A DNA stretch of 64,000 bases from M3007 sp964646615 (GTDB lineage: Bacteria > Bacteroidota > Bacteroidia > Chitinophagales > Saprospiraceae), in NCBI GenBank assembly GCA_964646615.1, contig CAZYEV010000008.1, forward strand, positions 143,642-207,641, read 5' to 3'. Positions 35,100 to 43,832 of this stretch are shown here, one piece after another (position 1 is the stretch's first letter; each line of letters begins with the position of its first letter). Made by a program: the position numbers and the translations under genes. The notes beneath the pieces are model-generated. The model made no database searches. It was not told the DNA's origin and saw only the letters and a program-made list of their open reading frames with translations.

Positions 35100-35915
35100 T
35101 TACATGGCGGGGAGGAGTAAGAGCTGCTCTACGGCGTTTTCGATAAATCTGGGGATAATGGTATCGAAAGTGCGTTGGAGTTTGAGCGGGTTGGCTAAGT
35201 CGCGTATCATGCGTTGGTAGCGGGCTTCGCCGTGTTCGTCAATAATGGACTTTTTGCGGTCGGGTTCCATGAAGTAGTGGAGCAGGCCGGCAGGGTCGGC
35301 TTCGGGATGGAATTGCGTGCCGAACATGACGTCGCTGAAGCGCACAGCCATGAGCGCGCGTTCGTAGTGGACGAGGGGGCGCAGTTTTTCTAAGCACAGG
35401 ATTTTGGCGCCCAAGGCCTCGAAGCGTTCGTGGTCGGGCTGTATGACCTGGTAGCGCCGGAAGTCGGCGATGTAGAAAGGGTCGGGCAGGCCTTCAAAGA
35501 ACGGTTCTTCCTTGCCCCAGTGGGTTTTGTGCACCGGATAGGTGCCGAACGACATTTTGTAGCGTTTCGTTACCTGGCCCAGCCGGAAGTGGTGGCAGGC
35601 CATCTGGAAGGAATGGCAGATGAAGAAGCAGTGTTTGCGGGCTTCGGGGTCGGTGTGGTGTTGGTTCCACTGCCAGAGTTGTTCGATGAGGTCGAAGTAG
35701 CGCTCGAACCAGGGGCCGTCGTTGAGCAGTGGGTCGCCCGGCCCGCCGGAGAAGATGTATATGTGGTACGAGAGGTCGGGCAGTTCGTTTTTGGCCCGCA
35801 CATCGAAGCGCTCGAAACGCAGTACGTGGGCATAGCTGGCCAGGATGCTTTCCAACATGGGGATACCCCGGTTCGTCTCCCCATTGTACATATCTAAAAG
35901 AGCAGCACGCAGCAT
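35100..35915 (-). CDS. Class I glutamine amidotransferase-like protein
   Basis: 271 residues if ATG 35915 is the start; the frame is open to 36083 but those extra residues look like non-coding sequence with a hydrophobic patch. The GATase1 triad is present: nucleophile Cys in FICHSFQMACHHF and His/Glu in GTQFHPEADP, with the oxyanion segment IYIFSGGPGDP. It resembles the amidotransferase half of GMP synthase but has no synthetase domain, so the ammonia acceptor is unknown. The last 45 residues are helical. Divergent from the gene at 36107. Confidence 0.8.
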   Translation of the reverse strand: MLRAALLDMYNGETNRGIPMLESILASYAHVLRFERFDVRAKNELPDLSYHIYIFSGGPGDPLLNDGPWFERYFDLIEQLWQWNQHHTDPEARKHCFFICHSFQMACHHFRLGQVTKRYKMSFGTYPVHKTHWGKEEPFFEGLPDPFYIADFRRYQVIQPDHERFEALGAKILCLEKLRPLVHYERALMAVRFSDVMFGTQFHPEADPAGLLHYFMEPDRKKSIIDEHGEARYQRMIRDLANPLKLQRTFDTIIPRFIENAVEQLLLLPAM

Positions 35916-36068
35916 AAGCAATAATGAGCCGATAAGAAAAGCAGAGGCCGACCAAACCATACTTGCCGCAGGTGTAGTCTTTTCTGCGAAAGAAGCAAAA
36001 ACAAGCGGGATTAGGCAAACGGAAAAATAAACCGGGCTGGGTTGGGCAAAGGTCGCACAAGGGCCGGC

Positions 36069-36076
36069 TACTTTTG
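36069..36076 (+). promoter_or_regulatory. Bacteroidota -7 box for the gene at 36107
   Basis: TACTTTTG, 30 bases before ATG 36107. Confidence 0.5.
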
Positions 36077-36106
36077 TCGGCATCGTTCACGAAAAAAAGC
36101 AGTGTC

Positions 36107-36598
36107 ATGAAATTCGTATCGGAAGAGGCCATTGACGCCGTTTTAGACCAGCTGGAGGAGTACAGCGATGAGCAGTATGAACAGGCCATGGAGTCCTTCT
36201 CGCGGGCCCAGCCTTATGTGTTTGCCTACCTGTTCAGCGACGACAATTTTCACCTGCTCACCGAGGAGGAGAAGGGCTACGTACAGTATTTGGGCCTGGT
36301 GGCCTGGCTGGCGGTGCGGTGGGTCAATGGCGACGTACCGCCGGTGGACAGCGAGGCGATTGGGCTGGCCGAGGAGCGCAACTACGAGCGGCTGGAGACC
36401 GCATCGGCACGCCGCTTCGAGGAGCGGTTGGAGACTTTTTTTGAAGATACCGCCCAGGAGGCCCTGCTCTCGTTTGCAGCGGAGGCAGTGCTGGAGGACG
36501 GCGAGGAGGAGGGGCTGGTCGTAACGCCAGAGGGCCGCGAAACGGTCTTCGTGGCGGTAAAGACCGTCATAGACGTGCTCACCAAAAACGACTCATAG
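36107..36598 (+). CDS. Conserved hypothetical acidic protein
   Basis: 163 residues, strongly acidic (many Glu and Asp), predicted helical, without signal peptide or membrane segment. I recognise no family. Segments such as YVFAYLFSDDNFHLLTEEEK and YVQYLGLVAWLAVRWVNG look like a folded domain and not low-complexity sequence. It stands just before the triplicated envelope family (the next ATG is four bases after this stop), so it probably shares their promoter. Whether they work together is unknown. Confidence 0.65.
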   Translation: MKFVSEEAIDAVLDQLEEYSDEQYEQAMESFSRAQPYVFAYLFSDDNFHLLTEEEKGYVQYLGLVAWLAVRWVNGDVPPVDSEAIGLAEERNYERLETASARRFEERLETFFEDTAQEALLSFAAEAVLEDGEEEGLVVTPEGRETVFVAVKTVIDVLTKNDS

Positions 36599-36602
36599 CC
36601 AC

Positions 36603-37466
36603 ATGCGTTTTCTCCTTCTTTCCCTCATGCTCTTCCTGCTGTCAGGCGCACTCCAGGCGCAAAACCAGGAGACTGGGCGCGTAGATGCGCAATATTTTTC
36701 AGTGATCCTGACCGGTGGCCAGCGGTACATCGGGAAAATGGTGCGCTCCGACAGTGCAACCATTGTACTCAACACTACTCGAGGGGTGGAGGTGAACATT
36801 GAGCGAGCCTCTATCAAGCAAATACGCATCGTAAGCGAAGCCTACTTTCAGCGGCAACAGCGCAAGCCAGCGGATGCGACCACGAAGGAGACTTACTTCG
36901 TCAACCCCAGCGCTTACGGACCAACAGCTGGAGAGGGGTATTTTGTGAGCAACTACGTCTTTTTTTATCAGGGCAACTACGGGATAACGGATAATATCTC
37001 CGTGCGGGCAGGCGGCTTTTTGATGCCCATGTTCGTAGCGCCCAAACTGACGGCTCCTATAGTGCATGACCGGCTGGCTCTTGGGGTAGAGGGCATACTT
37101 GGCTTCTGGCTCCCATTCTATTTCGGAGCCGGGCCGGTGGATGTGAATAGATCTCCACATTTTTCCGTGCTGCGCGGCATGGCGACGGTGGGCAACCGAA
37201 GCACACATCTGACCGCGAGTGTCGGCTGGGCTGCCGGAAACAGACGCTGGGCAGGGTCGCCTATTTACGGCCTGGCTGCTTCCTGGCGCATCAGCCCCGG
37301 CTTTGGCCTGATGACGGAAAACTACTTCTTTCAGGACAATAACCTGGTGCGCATCCATCTACTGGGTGTGCGCCTATACACGCGCGCCCTATCCTTCGAC
37401 CTCGGCATGGCAGCCATTGGAGATATGCCTACATTTTTATACGGTGTGGCTTTCCATATTTATTGA
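36603..37466 (+). CDS. Tandem envelope family, member A
   Basis: 287 residues. Signal peptide ending near SGALQAQ. Residues about 30-80 form a small beta domain (FSVILTGGQRYIGKMVRSDS, then a segment ending ERASIKQIRIV) similar in pattern to an SH3/LSm-like fold. Residues about 95-287 alternate aromatic and polar residues as in outer membrane beta-barrels (ETYFVNPSAYGPTAGEGYFV, VSNYVFFYQGNYGITDNISV) and end in an aromatic residue (AFHIY). It is paralogous to the next two genes but the most diverged of the three. I know no named family. Predicted outer membrane or surface location is inference. Confidence 0.65.
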   Translation: MRFLLLSLMLFLLSGALQAQNQETGRVDAQYFSVILTGGQRYIGKMVRSDSATIVLNTTRGVEVNIERASIKQIRIVSEAYFQRQQRKPADATTKETYFVNPSAYGPTAGEGYFVSNYVFFYQGNYGITDNISVRAGGFLMPMFVAPKLTAPIVHDRLALGVEGILGFWLPFYFGAGPVDVNRSPHFSVLRGMATVGNRSTHLTASVGWAAGNRRWAGSPIYGLAASWRISPGFGLMTENYFFQDNNLVRIHLLGVRLYTRALSFDLGMAAIGDMPTFLYGVAFHIY

Positions 37467-37550
37467 ACTAACCACCCAGACTGCTGGCGGAGGAAATGGC
37501 AGCAACCATCAAAAACGATTTTCCACAAACAGACAACACCTCCTACTACT

Positions 37551-38435
37551 TTGAAATACAGCCGAATACATTTCTGCCTTGCGGCCCTGATGCTCTGGAG
37601 CGCATCGCTTGCAGCCCAAAACACGCCTTCCATTTCGGAGGAATACCTTTTTGTCCGTACTATAGATGGTAACCTGTACGTCGGCCGCCTGCTGCGTATG
37701 GACAGCGCCGAAGTGGTGCTCCAGACGGAGGCCTTTCCGGAGCTCGTCATCCCGCGCAGCAGCATTAAGCGGATGCGCGAGGCGAAAAAGCGGCCCTTCA
37801 ACCTGACCTTTGGCGCAGAGGAGACCGCCATCGCTGGCGCCTATTTCGTCAACGAAAGCGCCTACGGGCCACGCAAAGGAGAGGCCTACTACAGTACAGC
37901 CATGCTCTTTTTCCACCAGGGAGCCTATGGACTCTCTGACCATTTCTCCGTTCGCGTCGGTACTTTTTTCGACTTTGAGGATTTTTACCTGCCTGCCTGG
38001 GTAGCGCCGAAGCTGTCCATTCCCATCCGGGAAAACTTCCTGCAAGTGGCTTTGGAGGGAATGCTGGGGCGCGGTTTTGACAATTTTGAAGACTTTGAAA
38101 ATGAGGCTCATCTGTCGGCCATGCAGGCGCTACTAACCATAGGCAACCGCACCAACAACCTGACCTTCGGCGGCGGCATCAGCTGGAGAGACCGAAAGTG
38201 GTCGCAGCAGCCGTTCTTTTCGATATCCGGCACGGCGCAGGTCAGCCCGCGTTTTGCCTTTATGGCGGAAAATTACTCTTTCATCGCTTATGGAAGCCGC
38301 GGGCACCTTGGCGCCTTTGGCGGGCGCATCTATGGCCGCAAGGTAAACTTTGACCTCGCCCTCGCTATCAGCCGAGAAGAGTTGGGCGATGTCTTCCTGT
38401 TTCCCTGGGTGGGGCTGAGCGTCAACTTCTACTGA
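37551..38435 (+). CDS. Tandem envelope family, member B (TTG start)
   Basis: 294 residues. The only upstream start that gives a proper signal peptide (basic MKYSRIH, then a hydrophobic core to SLAAQ) is a TTG at 37551; no in-frame ATG or GTG lies between it and the previous gene. The small N-terminal beta domain reads VRTIDGNLYVGRLLRMDSAE with PRSSIKRMR, and the barrel-like part contains YFVNESAYGPRKGEAYYSTA and LTIGNRTNNLTFGGGISW, ending SVNFY. Close to member C in both halves. Function unknown. Confidence 0.65.
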   Translation: MKYSRIHFCLAALMLWSASLAAQNTPSISEEYLFVRTIDGNLYVGRLLRMDSAEVVLQTEAFPELVIPRSSIKRMREAKKRPFNLTFGAEETAIAGAYFVNESAYGPRKGEAYYSTAMLFFHQGAYGLSDHFSVRVGTFFDFEDFYLPAWVAPKLSIPIRENFLQVALEGMLGRGFDNFEDFENEAHLSAMQALLTIGNRTNNLTFGGGISWRDRKWSQQPFFSISGTAQVSPRFAFMAENYSFIAYGSRGHLGAFGGRIYGRKVNFDLALAISREELGDVFLFPWVGLSVNFY

Positions 38436-38481
38436 GCCTGCCGGCGCGAAGAGATCATTTCCCTGCAAATGGATTTGCCTT

Positions 38482-39360
38482 ATGAATACGAATACACTTT
38501 GTTGGTTCTTCCTGTTGTTTCTGTGTCGAGGAGTGCTTTCGGCTCAGGAGGCTCCGGAGGTCAAGGAGGAATACCTGCTCGTTCGCACCCACGACGGCAA
38601 TGAATACATTGGTCGTTTGTTGCGGTCGGATAGTGCGGTGGTGGTGATAGAAACGCGCGTGTTTCCCGAGTTGGTCCTACCGCGCGGCGAGATCAAGCGC
38701 ATGAGATCTGTATCGCCAGAACATGCCCGGCCGGACTTTCTGCTGGAGGGTACTCCTATAGCCGGAAGCTACCTTGCCAACACCAGTGCCTACGGCGTCC
38801 CGGCGGGCAAAGGCTATTATTCGAGCGCGATACTGCTCTATCACCAGGTGGCTTTTGGGCTATTAGAGTACGTTTCCGTTCGCGGCAACATCTTTCTCGA
38901 CTTTTACGACTACCCGATGTGGGTGGCGCCCAAGATTTCGGTTCCTGTTCTGAAAGATGCCATTCAGGTCGCCCTGGAGGGAAGCATGGGAAGAGGGTTC
39001 AATGTCTATTACAACGACGTCAACCGCTCCGACCTGTCCCTGCTGCAGGGATTGATTACGTTCGGAAAACGCTCGATGAACCTGACCGCTGGCGGAGGCA
39101 TCAGTTGGGGCGGCGCTCAGTGGGCCCAAAGGCCTTTTTTCTCCGTTGCCTCATCGGTAAATGCAGGCAAGCGATGGGTGCTCATGAGCGAAAACTATTT
39201 CTTCCGGGTGTATGGCGAAAACGAACGCCTTGACATCATAGGTGCTCGCTATCACGGCCGCAAGTTCAGCTTCAGCTTAGGCGTTATATCCGCGCGCCAG
39301 GGCGACATCCTCATCTCGACGGTCATTCCGTGGGCGGGTGCAATGCTGAACTTTTACTGA
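38482..39360 (+). CDS. Tandem envelope family, member C
   Basis: 292 residues with signal peptide (to about residue 21, RGVLSAQ). It shares with member B the motif VRTHDGNEYIGRLLRSDSAV, the PRGEIKRMR end of the N-terminal domain, the SYLANTSAYGVPAGKGYYSS segment, GRGFN, LITFGKRSMNLTAGGGISWG and the terminal MLNFY. The C-terminal aromatic residue and repeated amphipathic strands suggest an outer membrane barrel. It ends the three-gene array; the next 250 bases show no gene and no clear terminator. Confidence 0.65.
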   Translation: MNTNTLCWFFLLFLCRGVLSAQEAPEVKEEYLLVRTHDGNEYIGRLLRSDSAVVVIETRVFPELVLPRGEIKRMRSVSPEHARPDFLLEGTPIAGSYLANTSAYGVPAGKGYYSSAILLYHQVAFGLLEYVSVRGNIFLDFYDYPMWVAPKISVPVLKDAIQVALEGSMGRGFNVYYNDVNRSDLSLLQGLITFGKRSMNLTAGGGISWGGAQWAQRPFFSVASSVNAGKRWVLMSENYFFRVYGENERLDIIGARYHGRKFSFSLGVISARQGDILISTVIPWAGAMLNFY

Positions 39361-39613
39361 AGGGCTACCGGCAGGTCATTACCCTCCTGGCAGAACTGCG
39401 GACAGGCAATGGCAACACCGCGGCTATGGCATTTAGAAACTGCCCTTGTGCCATGCTGCTACGCGGCGAAATGCTGAGAGATGGTCGCTGAGGCCGTAGA
39501 GACCGCAGGGCTGTTTTTTCTCAGTATTTCTCCGGCCCTTCGCCTTTTGCGATGAGAGCAAGGTCCTGTCTGGGCACCGCCACCCGCCTGTATGGGGAAG
39601 CCCGAAGAGGCTT

Positions 39614-39757
39614 TTAGCCTCCGCGCGGGAAATTTGCCTTATCCTCATCCACCTCATCGGGTGGCCCGGAGCGCAGCACGCGCCAGAAGAAATAGCCGGC
39701 CATCGCGATGACGATGCCATTGGCTAAAAGCATGGTAATCAGTGCAGCAGTTTTCAT
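39614..39757 (-). CDS. MetS-like NSS transporter small subunit
   Basis: 47 residues starting ten bases after the stop of the NSS transporter gene. One membrane helix (TMLLANGIVIAMAGYFFWRV) followed by a charged, acidic tail (DEVDEDK). In Corynebacterium MetP needs the tiny MetS protein, and small single-helix partners downstream of NSS transporters are a known pattern. Position, size and topology fit; sequence identity is low in such short proteins. Easily missed by gene callers. Confidence 0.75.
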   Translation of the reverse strand: MKTAALITMLLANGIVIAMAGYFFWRVLRSGPPDEVDEDKANFPRGG

Positions 39758-39767
39758 AGCACAGCCA

Positions 39768-41366
39768 TTAGTCGTTGCGAATAACAGGAATGTAGCCCTC
39801 ACGTTTGCGCTTGCGATCGGCCAACCAGACCATGTAGGCGATTAGCGCAAAGACGGCTACCAGCAGCCAACGGGAGGCGTTCACAAAGAGATGCTTTTTC
39901 TCCAATTCGGCAATTTCCATTGGGTCAGTGGCCTTCGCTATGGCCGCATAGATGTCCTTGTTGGCTATTTTGGCCAGAATACCACCATCGCCAAAAAGGC
40001 TGCCCAAGAAGACTACTATCAGGATAACCGGCGTGACGTATTTGATGATATACTTGTAGATGATCGGCACGCGGATGTCGGCGTTGCGCGTGATTTCGGC
40101 CCAGGCGTTGTCTATGCCAAATACCCAGGCAAACAGGATGATTTCCAGCATAGCAAAAACCACTAACGACACTGAGCCAGCCCAGTAGTCGTATTCGTCA
40201 AAGACACCGTACTGGAAGAAAAACACCGTCGGAGCGCCCAGCAACAGCGTCAGGCCGCCAAAGACCCAGGCAGCGTGCTCGCGCTTCCAGCCAAATTCGT
40301 CGCGCAAAAAGCCCATCACCGGCGTTCCCATGGCCAACGAGGAGGTGATACCCGCAAAGAACAACAACCCAAACCAGGCCATGCCCGCCAGCGCCGCCAG
40401 AATCGGGCCCCACTGCTGAAACAAATACGGTAAGGTGCGGAAGCCCAGCCCCAGGCCACCGGTTTGCGTCATCTCGATAACGCGCTCCACACCCAGGTAG
40501 CCCACCGAAATCGGAATGAGAATGGCCGCACCCAGCACCACCTCCACAAACTCGTTCATCCAGCCGGCCGACATGGCATTGAGGGCTACATCGTCGCGCT
40601 GGCGCAGGTACGACGCATAGCACTGGATGCTACCCATGCCCACCGACAGGGTAAAGAACACCTGACCAGCAGCGGCCAGCCAGACTTTAAAATCCCAGAT
40701 AGAGTCGAATTTCGGCGTCCACAAAAAGTTCAGGCCCTCTGTGCCCGGATAAATGGCACCATCCACACCTTCTTTGAGCGTAATGCCGCGAATGGCCAGG
40801 AATATGCCGAAGAGAATGAGCAGGGGCATACCCACTTTGGCCGCCACTTCCACACCACCGGCCAGGCCGCGCGAGAGGATCCAGGTATTGAGCAATAAGC
40901 AAATGATCCAGAAGATGATGGGTTCGCTCGTGCCTAAACTCACGTAATCGGTAAACATCTGGCTCACCGCTGCGCTGTCGTAGCCCGCAAAGGCCCCCGA
41001 CACCGAGCGCCACACGTAGGCCAGCGTCCAGCTCTCTAAGTAGCAGTAATAGGCCGCTACGGCTAAGTTGGTGAAAATGCCAAACACCCCTACGTATTTC
41101 CACAAAGGGCGCCCGCGGCCGACGTTGTGCAAGATGAAGGGCGTCGAGTGGTCGCCGTACTTGCCGCCGTAGCGGCCCATGCTCCATTCCACAAACAGCA
41201 ACGGCAGACCCATCAGCAAGAAGCAGGTCAGGTAGGGAATGATGAAGGCACCGCCGCCATTCTGAATGGCCTGGGCCGGAAAGCGCAAAAAGTTGCCCAA
41301 ACCCACAGCATTGCCCGCCATGGCCAGCACCAGACCGACACGGGAACCCCAGTTCTCTTTGCTCAT
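39768..41366 (-). CDS. Sodium-dependent NSS/SNF-family transporter
   Basis: 532 residues, about 12 membrane segments. The neurotransmitter:sodium symporter signature is at the N-terminus: WGSRVGLVLAMAGNAVGLGN with FLRFP, then GGAFIIPYLTCFLLMGLPLL and EWSMGRYGG. Later landmarks are VFFTLSVGMGSIQCYASYL and SLAMGTPVMGFLRDEFGWKR. Bacterial members import amino acids with sodium. The downstream 47-residue partner points to the MetP-like type, which takes up methionine and alanine in Corynebacterium, but specificity is inference. The promoter was not identified. Confidence 0.93.
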   Translation of the reverse strand: MSKENWGSRVGLVLAMAGNAVGLGNFLRFPAQAIQNGGGAFIIPYLTCFLLMGLPLLFVEWSMGRYGGKYGDHSTPFILHNVGRGRPLWKYVGVFGIFTNLAVAAYYCYLESWTLAYVWRSVSGAFAGYDSAAVSQMFTDYVSLGTSEPIIFWIICLLLNTWILSRGLAGGVEVAAKVGMPLLILFGIFLAIRGITLKEGVDGAIYPGTEGLNFLWTPKFDSIWDFKVWLAAAGQVFFTLSVGMGSIQCYASYLRQRDDVALNAMSAGWMNEFVEVVLGAAILIPISVGYLGVERVIEMTQTGGLGLGFRTLPYLFQQWGPILAALAGMAWFGLLFFAGITSSLAMGTPVMGFLRDEFGWKREHAAWVFGGLTLLLGAPTVFFFQYGVFDEYDYWAGSVSLVVFAMLEIILFAWVFGIDNAWAEITRNADIRVPIIYKYIIKYVTPVILIVVFLGSLFGDGGILAKIANKDIYAAIAKATDPMEIAELEKKHLFVNASRWLLVAVFALIAYMVWLADRKRKREGYIPVIRND

Positions 41367-41463
41367 ACGCGAAAATCGTTTTGTTTTTACGGATGCCAGA
41401 AAACGGCATTGTTTTCCGGCGGGAAAGATAGAGCGAGTATTTTTTTAGCCACTGAAAATGCAC

Positions 41464-42648
41464 CTACAGCAACCGCCGCACGCTGCTCGAGGCCTGTAAG
41501 CGCCCCTCCGGCGTCAGCCCTTGGAGGAGCAAGACGCCGGGCCTTTTGCCCACTTCGAAGCTGCCCAGCGTATCGTCGAAGCCCAGCGCCTGGGCGCCGT
41601 TGAGCGTGGCCCAGCGCAGCAGTGCTTCGAAGGGTACGTAGCTTTGATAGCGCGCGATAGTTTTCATTTCTTCCAGCACCGACAGCTGCCAGTTCGACGT
41701 CAGGCTGTCGGTGCCGATGGTCAGGCGGGCGTTGGTTTCCAGAAAGTAGCGGTAGTTGGGCATCCGGTTTTCGATATACAGGTTGGCATTAGGGCAGGTA
41801 GCCCAGAACACGTTTTCACTCCACGCCTGCGCCGCGCGGATGTCGTCGGCGGTGGTGAGTGTGTTGTGGACGAACAGCGTGCGCTGTGCCGGGTCTAAGT
41901 GTTTCAGCGCGAAGTAGATGGAGGGCTGCCCGGTTGGTTTGAAGGCACTCAAGTCAATACCGAAGCGGCCGTAGAAATCGTAAAAGCCACCTTTACCGTG
42001 CAGGAAGAGGTCGTTTTCGTCGGCTGTCTCCTGATTGTGGATGCTCACCGTAACCCGTCGGCCTGCGTTAGCCTGGGCGATCCTGCGAAAGAGCGTCGGG
42101 CTGACGCTGTACGGCGCATGCGGCACGAGGGCCTTCTGGCAGCCGTGTGCTTCGGGAGCGGCGTCATAGACGGGCATCCAGTCGTTCATGGCCTTTTCGG
42201 CGCCAGCATCTTGCAGGAAGTCAAACAGTTCCACGAAGGTGTAGTAGCGCAAGCGTCCTCTGGCTTTAGCGGCGAAGGTGTCGGTGGTGTTGGAAATGTC
42301 GCCCATGGCTACGATGCCGCCGTCGAGCATTTCCTGTTCGGCCCGTTCGATGGCTTCGGCAATGACTTCGGGCGGGAAGTTGCGCTTCGTTACTACATCT
42401 GTGATGAAGGGGATAAGGCCCGTGCCGGTGTCCACCAGGCCCTTCATGTGCGAGAGCTCTAAGTGGCAGTGCGTATTCACCAGCCCCGGCACGAGGGCGC
42501 CGTTGAAGCGCTCCACCGAGGCCGGGTCGTGGTCTTCGAGCCGTTCAATGGCCAGGATTTGGCCCTCTACATCGGTTATCAGCACACCGCCCTCTACAGG
42601 CGGGGCAGCGACGGGGTAGATGCGGTCGGCAGCAAACTTGCGAATCAT
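41464..42648 (-). CDS. Amidohydrolase, possibly aminodeoxyfutalosine deaminase
   Basis: 394 residues of the metal-dependent amidohydrolase superfamily. Metal motif HxH in VPGLVNTHCHLELSHMKG, then HAPYSVSP, VSIHNQET, FVHNTLTT and the catalytic Asp in TIGTDSLTSN. Related deaminases act on adenosine-like compounds; in the futalosine route to menaquinone such an enzyme can deaminate aminodeoxyfutalosine. mqnC lies 2.6 kb away, which supports but does not prove this role. Other amidohydrolase functions (guanine or cytosine deaminase types, TRZ/ATZ) remain possible. No signal peptide. Confidence 0.75.
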   Translation of the reverse strand: MIRKFAADRIYPVAAPPVEGGVLITDVEGQILAIERLEDHDPASVERFNGALVPGLVNTHCHLELSHMKGLVDTGTGLIPFITDVVTKRNFPPEVIAEAIERAEQEMLDGGIVAMGDISNTTDTFAAKARGRLRYYTFVELFDFLQDAGAEKAMNDWMPVYDAAPEAHGCQKALVPHAPYSVSPTLFRRIAQANAGRRVTVSIHNQETADENDLFLHGKGGFYDFYGRFGIDLSAFKPTGQPSIYFALKHLDPAQRTLFVHNTLTTADDIRAAQAWSENVFWATCPNANLYIENRMPNYRYFLETNARLTIGTDSLTSNWQLSVLEEMKTIARYQSYVPFEALLRWATLNGAQALGFDDTLGSFEVGKRPGVLLLQGLTPEGRLQASSSVRRLL

Positions 42649-42688
42649 GAGCCAGAGACAGACAGGGTAGTTTGAGCAGCAGGGAACG

Positions 42689-43726
42689 TCATCCGTTGTC
42701 GTCGCTGGCCGGCTTGTTTGCGCTGCGGATGATGGGCGGCGCCGGCGGCGCTTTGCGGAAAATGCCCGTTTCAGGTTGGGTCAGGATGGGCCCCGAAGGG
42801 GTACTGGGCGTGGCACCGCCACCGGTGCGCGAGGAGATGTTGCCGCGGAAGTTGACCAATTGCTTCAGCAGGTCGTACCAGAATTTGGCGCCCAGCGAAA
42901 TGGCTAATGCCGTGGTGAGCCAGCCCACCAATTTGAGTATCCACCAGTTGGTGCGCTCTTCTTCGGAGGGCCATTTCACGTTGTCCCAACCGATGCCCAA
43001 GGGCGAGCGCAGAGCCGTGATGTTGTTGGTGATGAGCGAGTCCAAACGCGCCCGGGCGGCCTGCAGGTCGGGGTTGATGAGCGCACTATCTAAGTCGCGC
43101 GGAGCCGGCTGCATCTGCACGTACTGGGTGGCCGCATCGGCCAAAAAGTCGCGAAAGGCGGCATTGGTGCTGAGCGTGGAGTAGATGTTCACTACATCCA
43201 CGTTGAAGATGATAGCAATCACAAACCCGATGAAAATAAGCCAGCTGCGGATGTTGTTGACATACCATTCGGAGGCGCGTTCCATGACTTCCGTGTACCA
43301 CTCCTCCACCTTGAGGCGAAAGCGTTCCACGTCGCCTTGGGCTTCCTGGTACAGGAAAATGAGCACCTGCTTCAAGCGGCCTTCCGGCAGGCGCTCTAAG
43401 GCTTGCTTGATGTCCTCGCCGTCATAGATGTTGGTCTGGTCGAGCAGGATGCCCGAAAACGTGCCGGGGCGGATGTACGAAGGCGGCAGCGTCTTGGGGC
43501 GCAAAAAGCGCAAAAACGACGCCTTCTCGCCCATCTGCTTGTAGTAGGGGTGCTGGATGAACTCCTCGGCAAACGTATCGCCAAGCATGCTGCGCAAGAC
43601 GTTGATGATGTTTTTGCCCCTAAGCGTCAGCAGCCCCGACACCACTTCCATGACTGTGGTGGCCAACAGGCTGAAAAGCAGTAAGACGAAGACAATACCA
43701 ATGACAATGGATAGCAGGCTGAGCAT
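42689..43726 (-). CDS. Membrane protein of unknown function
   Basis: 345 residues with an N-terminal membrane helix (about 3-27), a soluble helical part, and two further helices (SWLIFIGFVIAIIFNVDVVN near 170, LVGWLTTALAISLGAKFWY near 275), then a proline-rich tail. Similar proteins occur in many phyla as uncharacterised membrane proteins; I know no assigned role. It has its own -7 box, 37 bases upstream, and is followed after 40 bases by the amidohydrolase gene on the same strand. Confidence 0.65.
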   Translation of the reverse strand: MLSLLSIVIGIVFVLLLFSLLATTVMEVVSGLLTLRGKNIINVLRSMLGDTFAEEFIQHPYYKQMGEKASFLRFLRPKTLPPSYIRPGTFSGILLDQTNIYDGEDIKQALERLPEGRLKQVLIFLYQEAQGDVERFRLKVEEWYTEVMERASEWYVNNIRSWLIFIGFVIAIIFNVDVVNIYSTLSTNAAFRDFLADAATQYVQMQPAPRDLDSALINPDLQAARARLDSLITNNITALRSPLGIGWDNVKWPSEEERTNWWILKLVGWLTTALAISLGAKFWYDLLKQLVNFRGNISSRTGGGATPSTPSGPILTQPETGIFRKAPPAPPIIRSANKPASDDNG

Positions 43727-43763
43727 AGCAGTTCTAAGCGTTAGTGGAATGCGTTACGGGCAG

Positions 43764-43771
43764 CAAACTTA
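43764..43771 (-). promoter_or_regulatory. Bacteroidota -7 box for the membrane protein gene
   Basis: TAAGTTTG on the minus strand, 37 bases before ATG 43726. Confidence 0.45.
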
Positions 43772-43832
43772 CGCGGCCACGTGGGCTTGCGCATTCGGAG
43801 GGCAAAAATTTCTGCCCAACCCATGTGCCCGC

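Noticed and set aside
35916..36083. 56-residue N-terminal extension, with a membrane-like patch, on the amidotransferase
   Set aside because: Family proteins start near the glutaminase core, and the extension covers the likely divergent promoter region.
39361..39613. Small gene between the triplicated family and the MetS-like gene
   Set aside because: The open frames have no hydrophobic or domain signature and atypical codon use; I see nothing supportable here.
41396..41419. 9-bp stem upstream of the NSS transporter as a regulatory hairpin
   Set aside because: One mismatch, AT-rich and without conserved context; may be chance.
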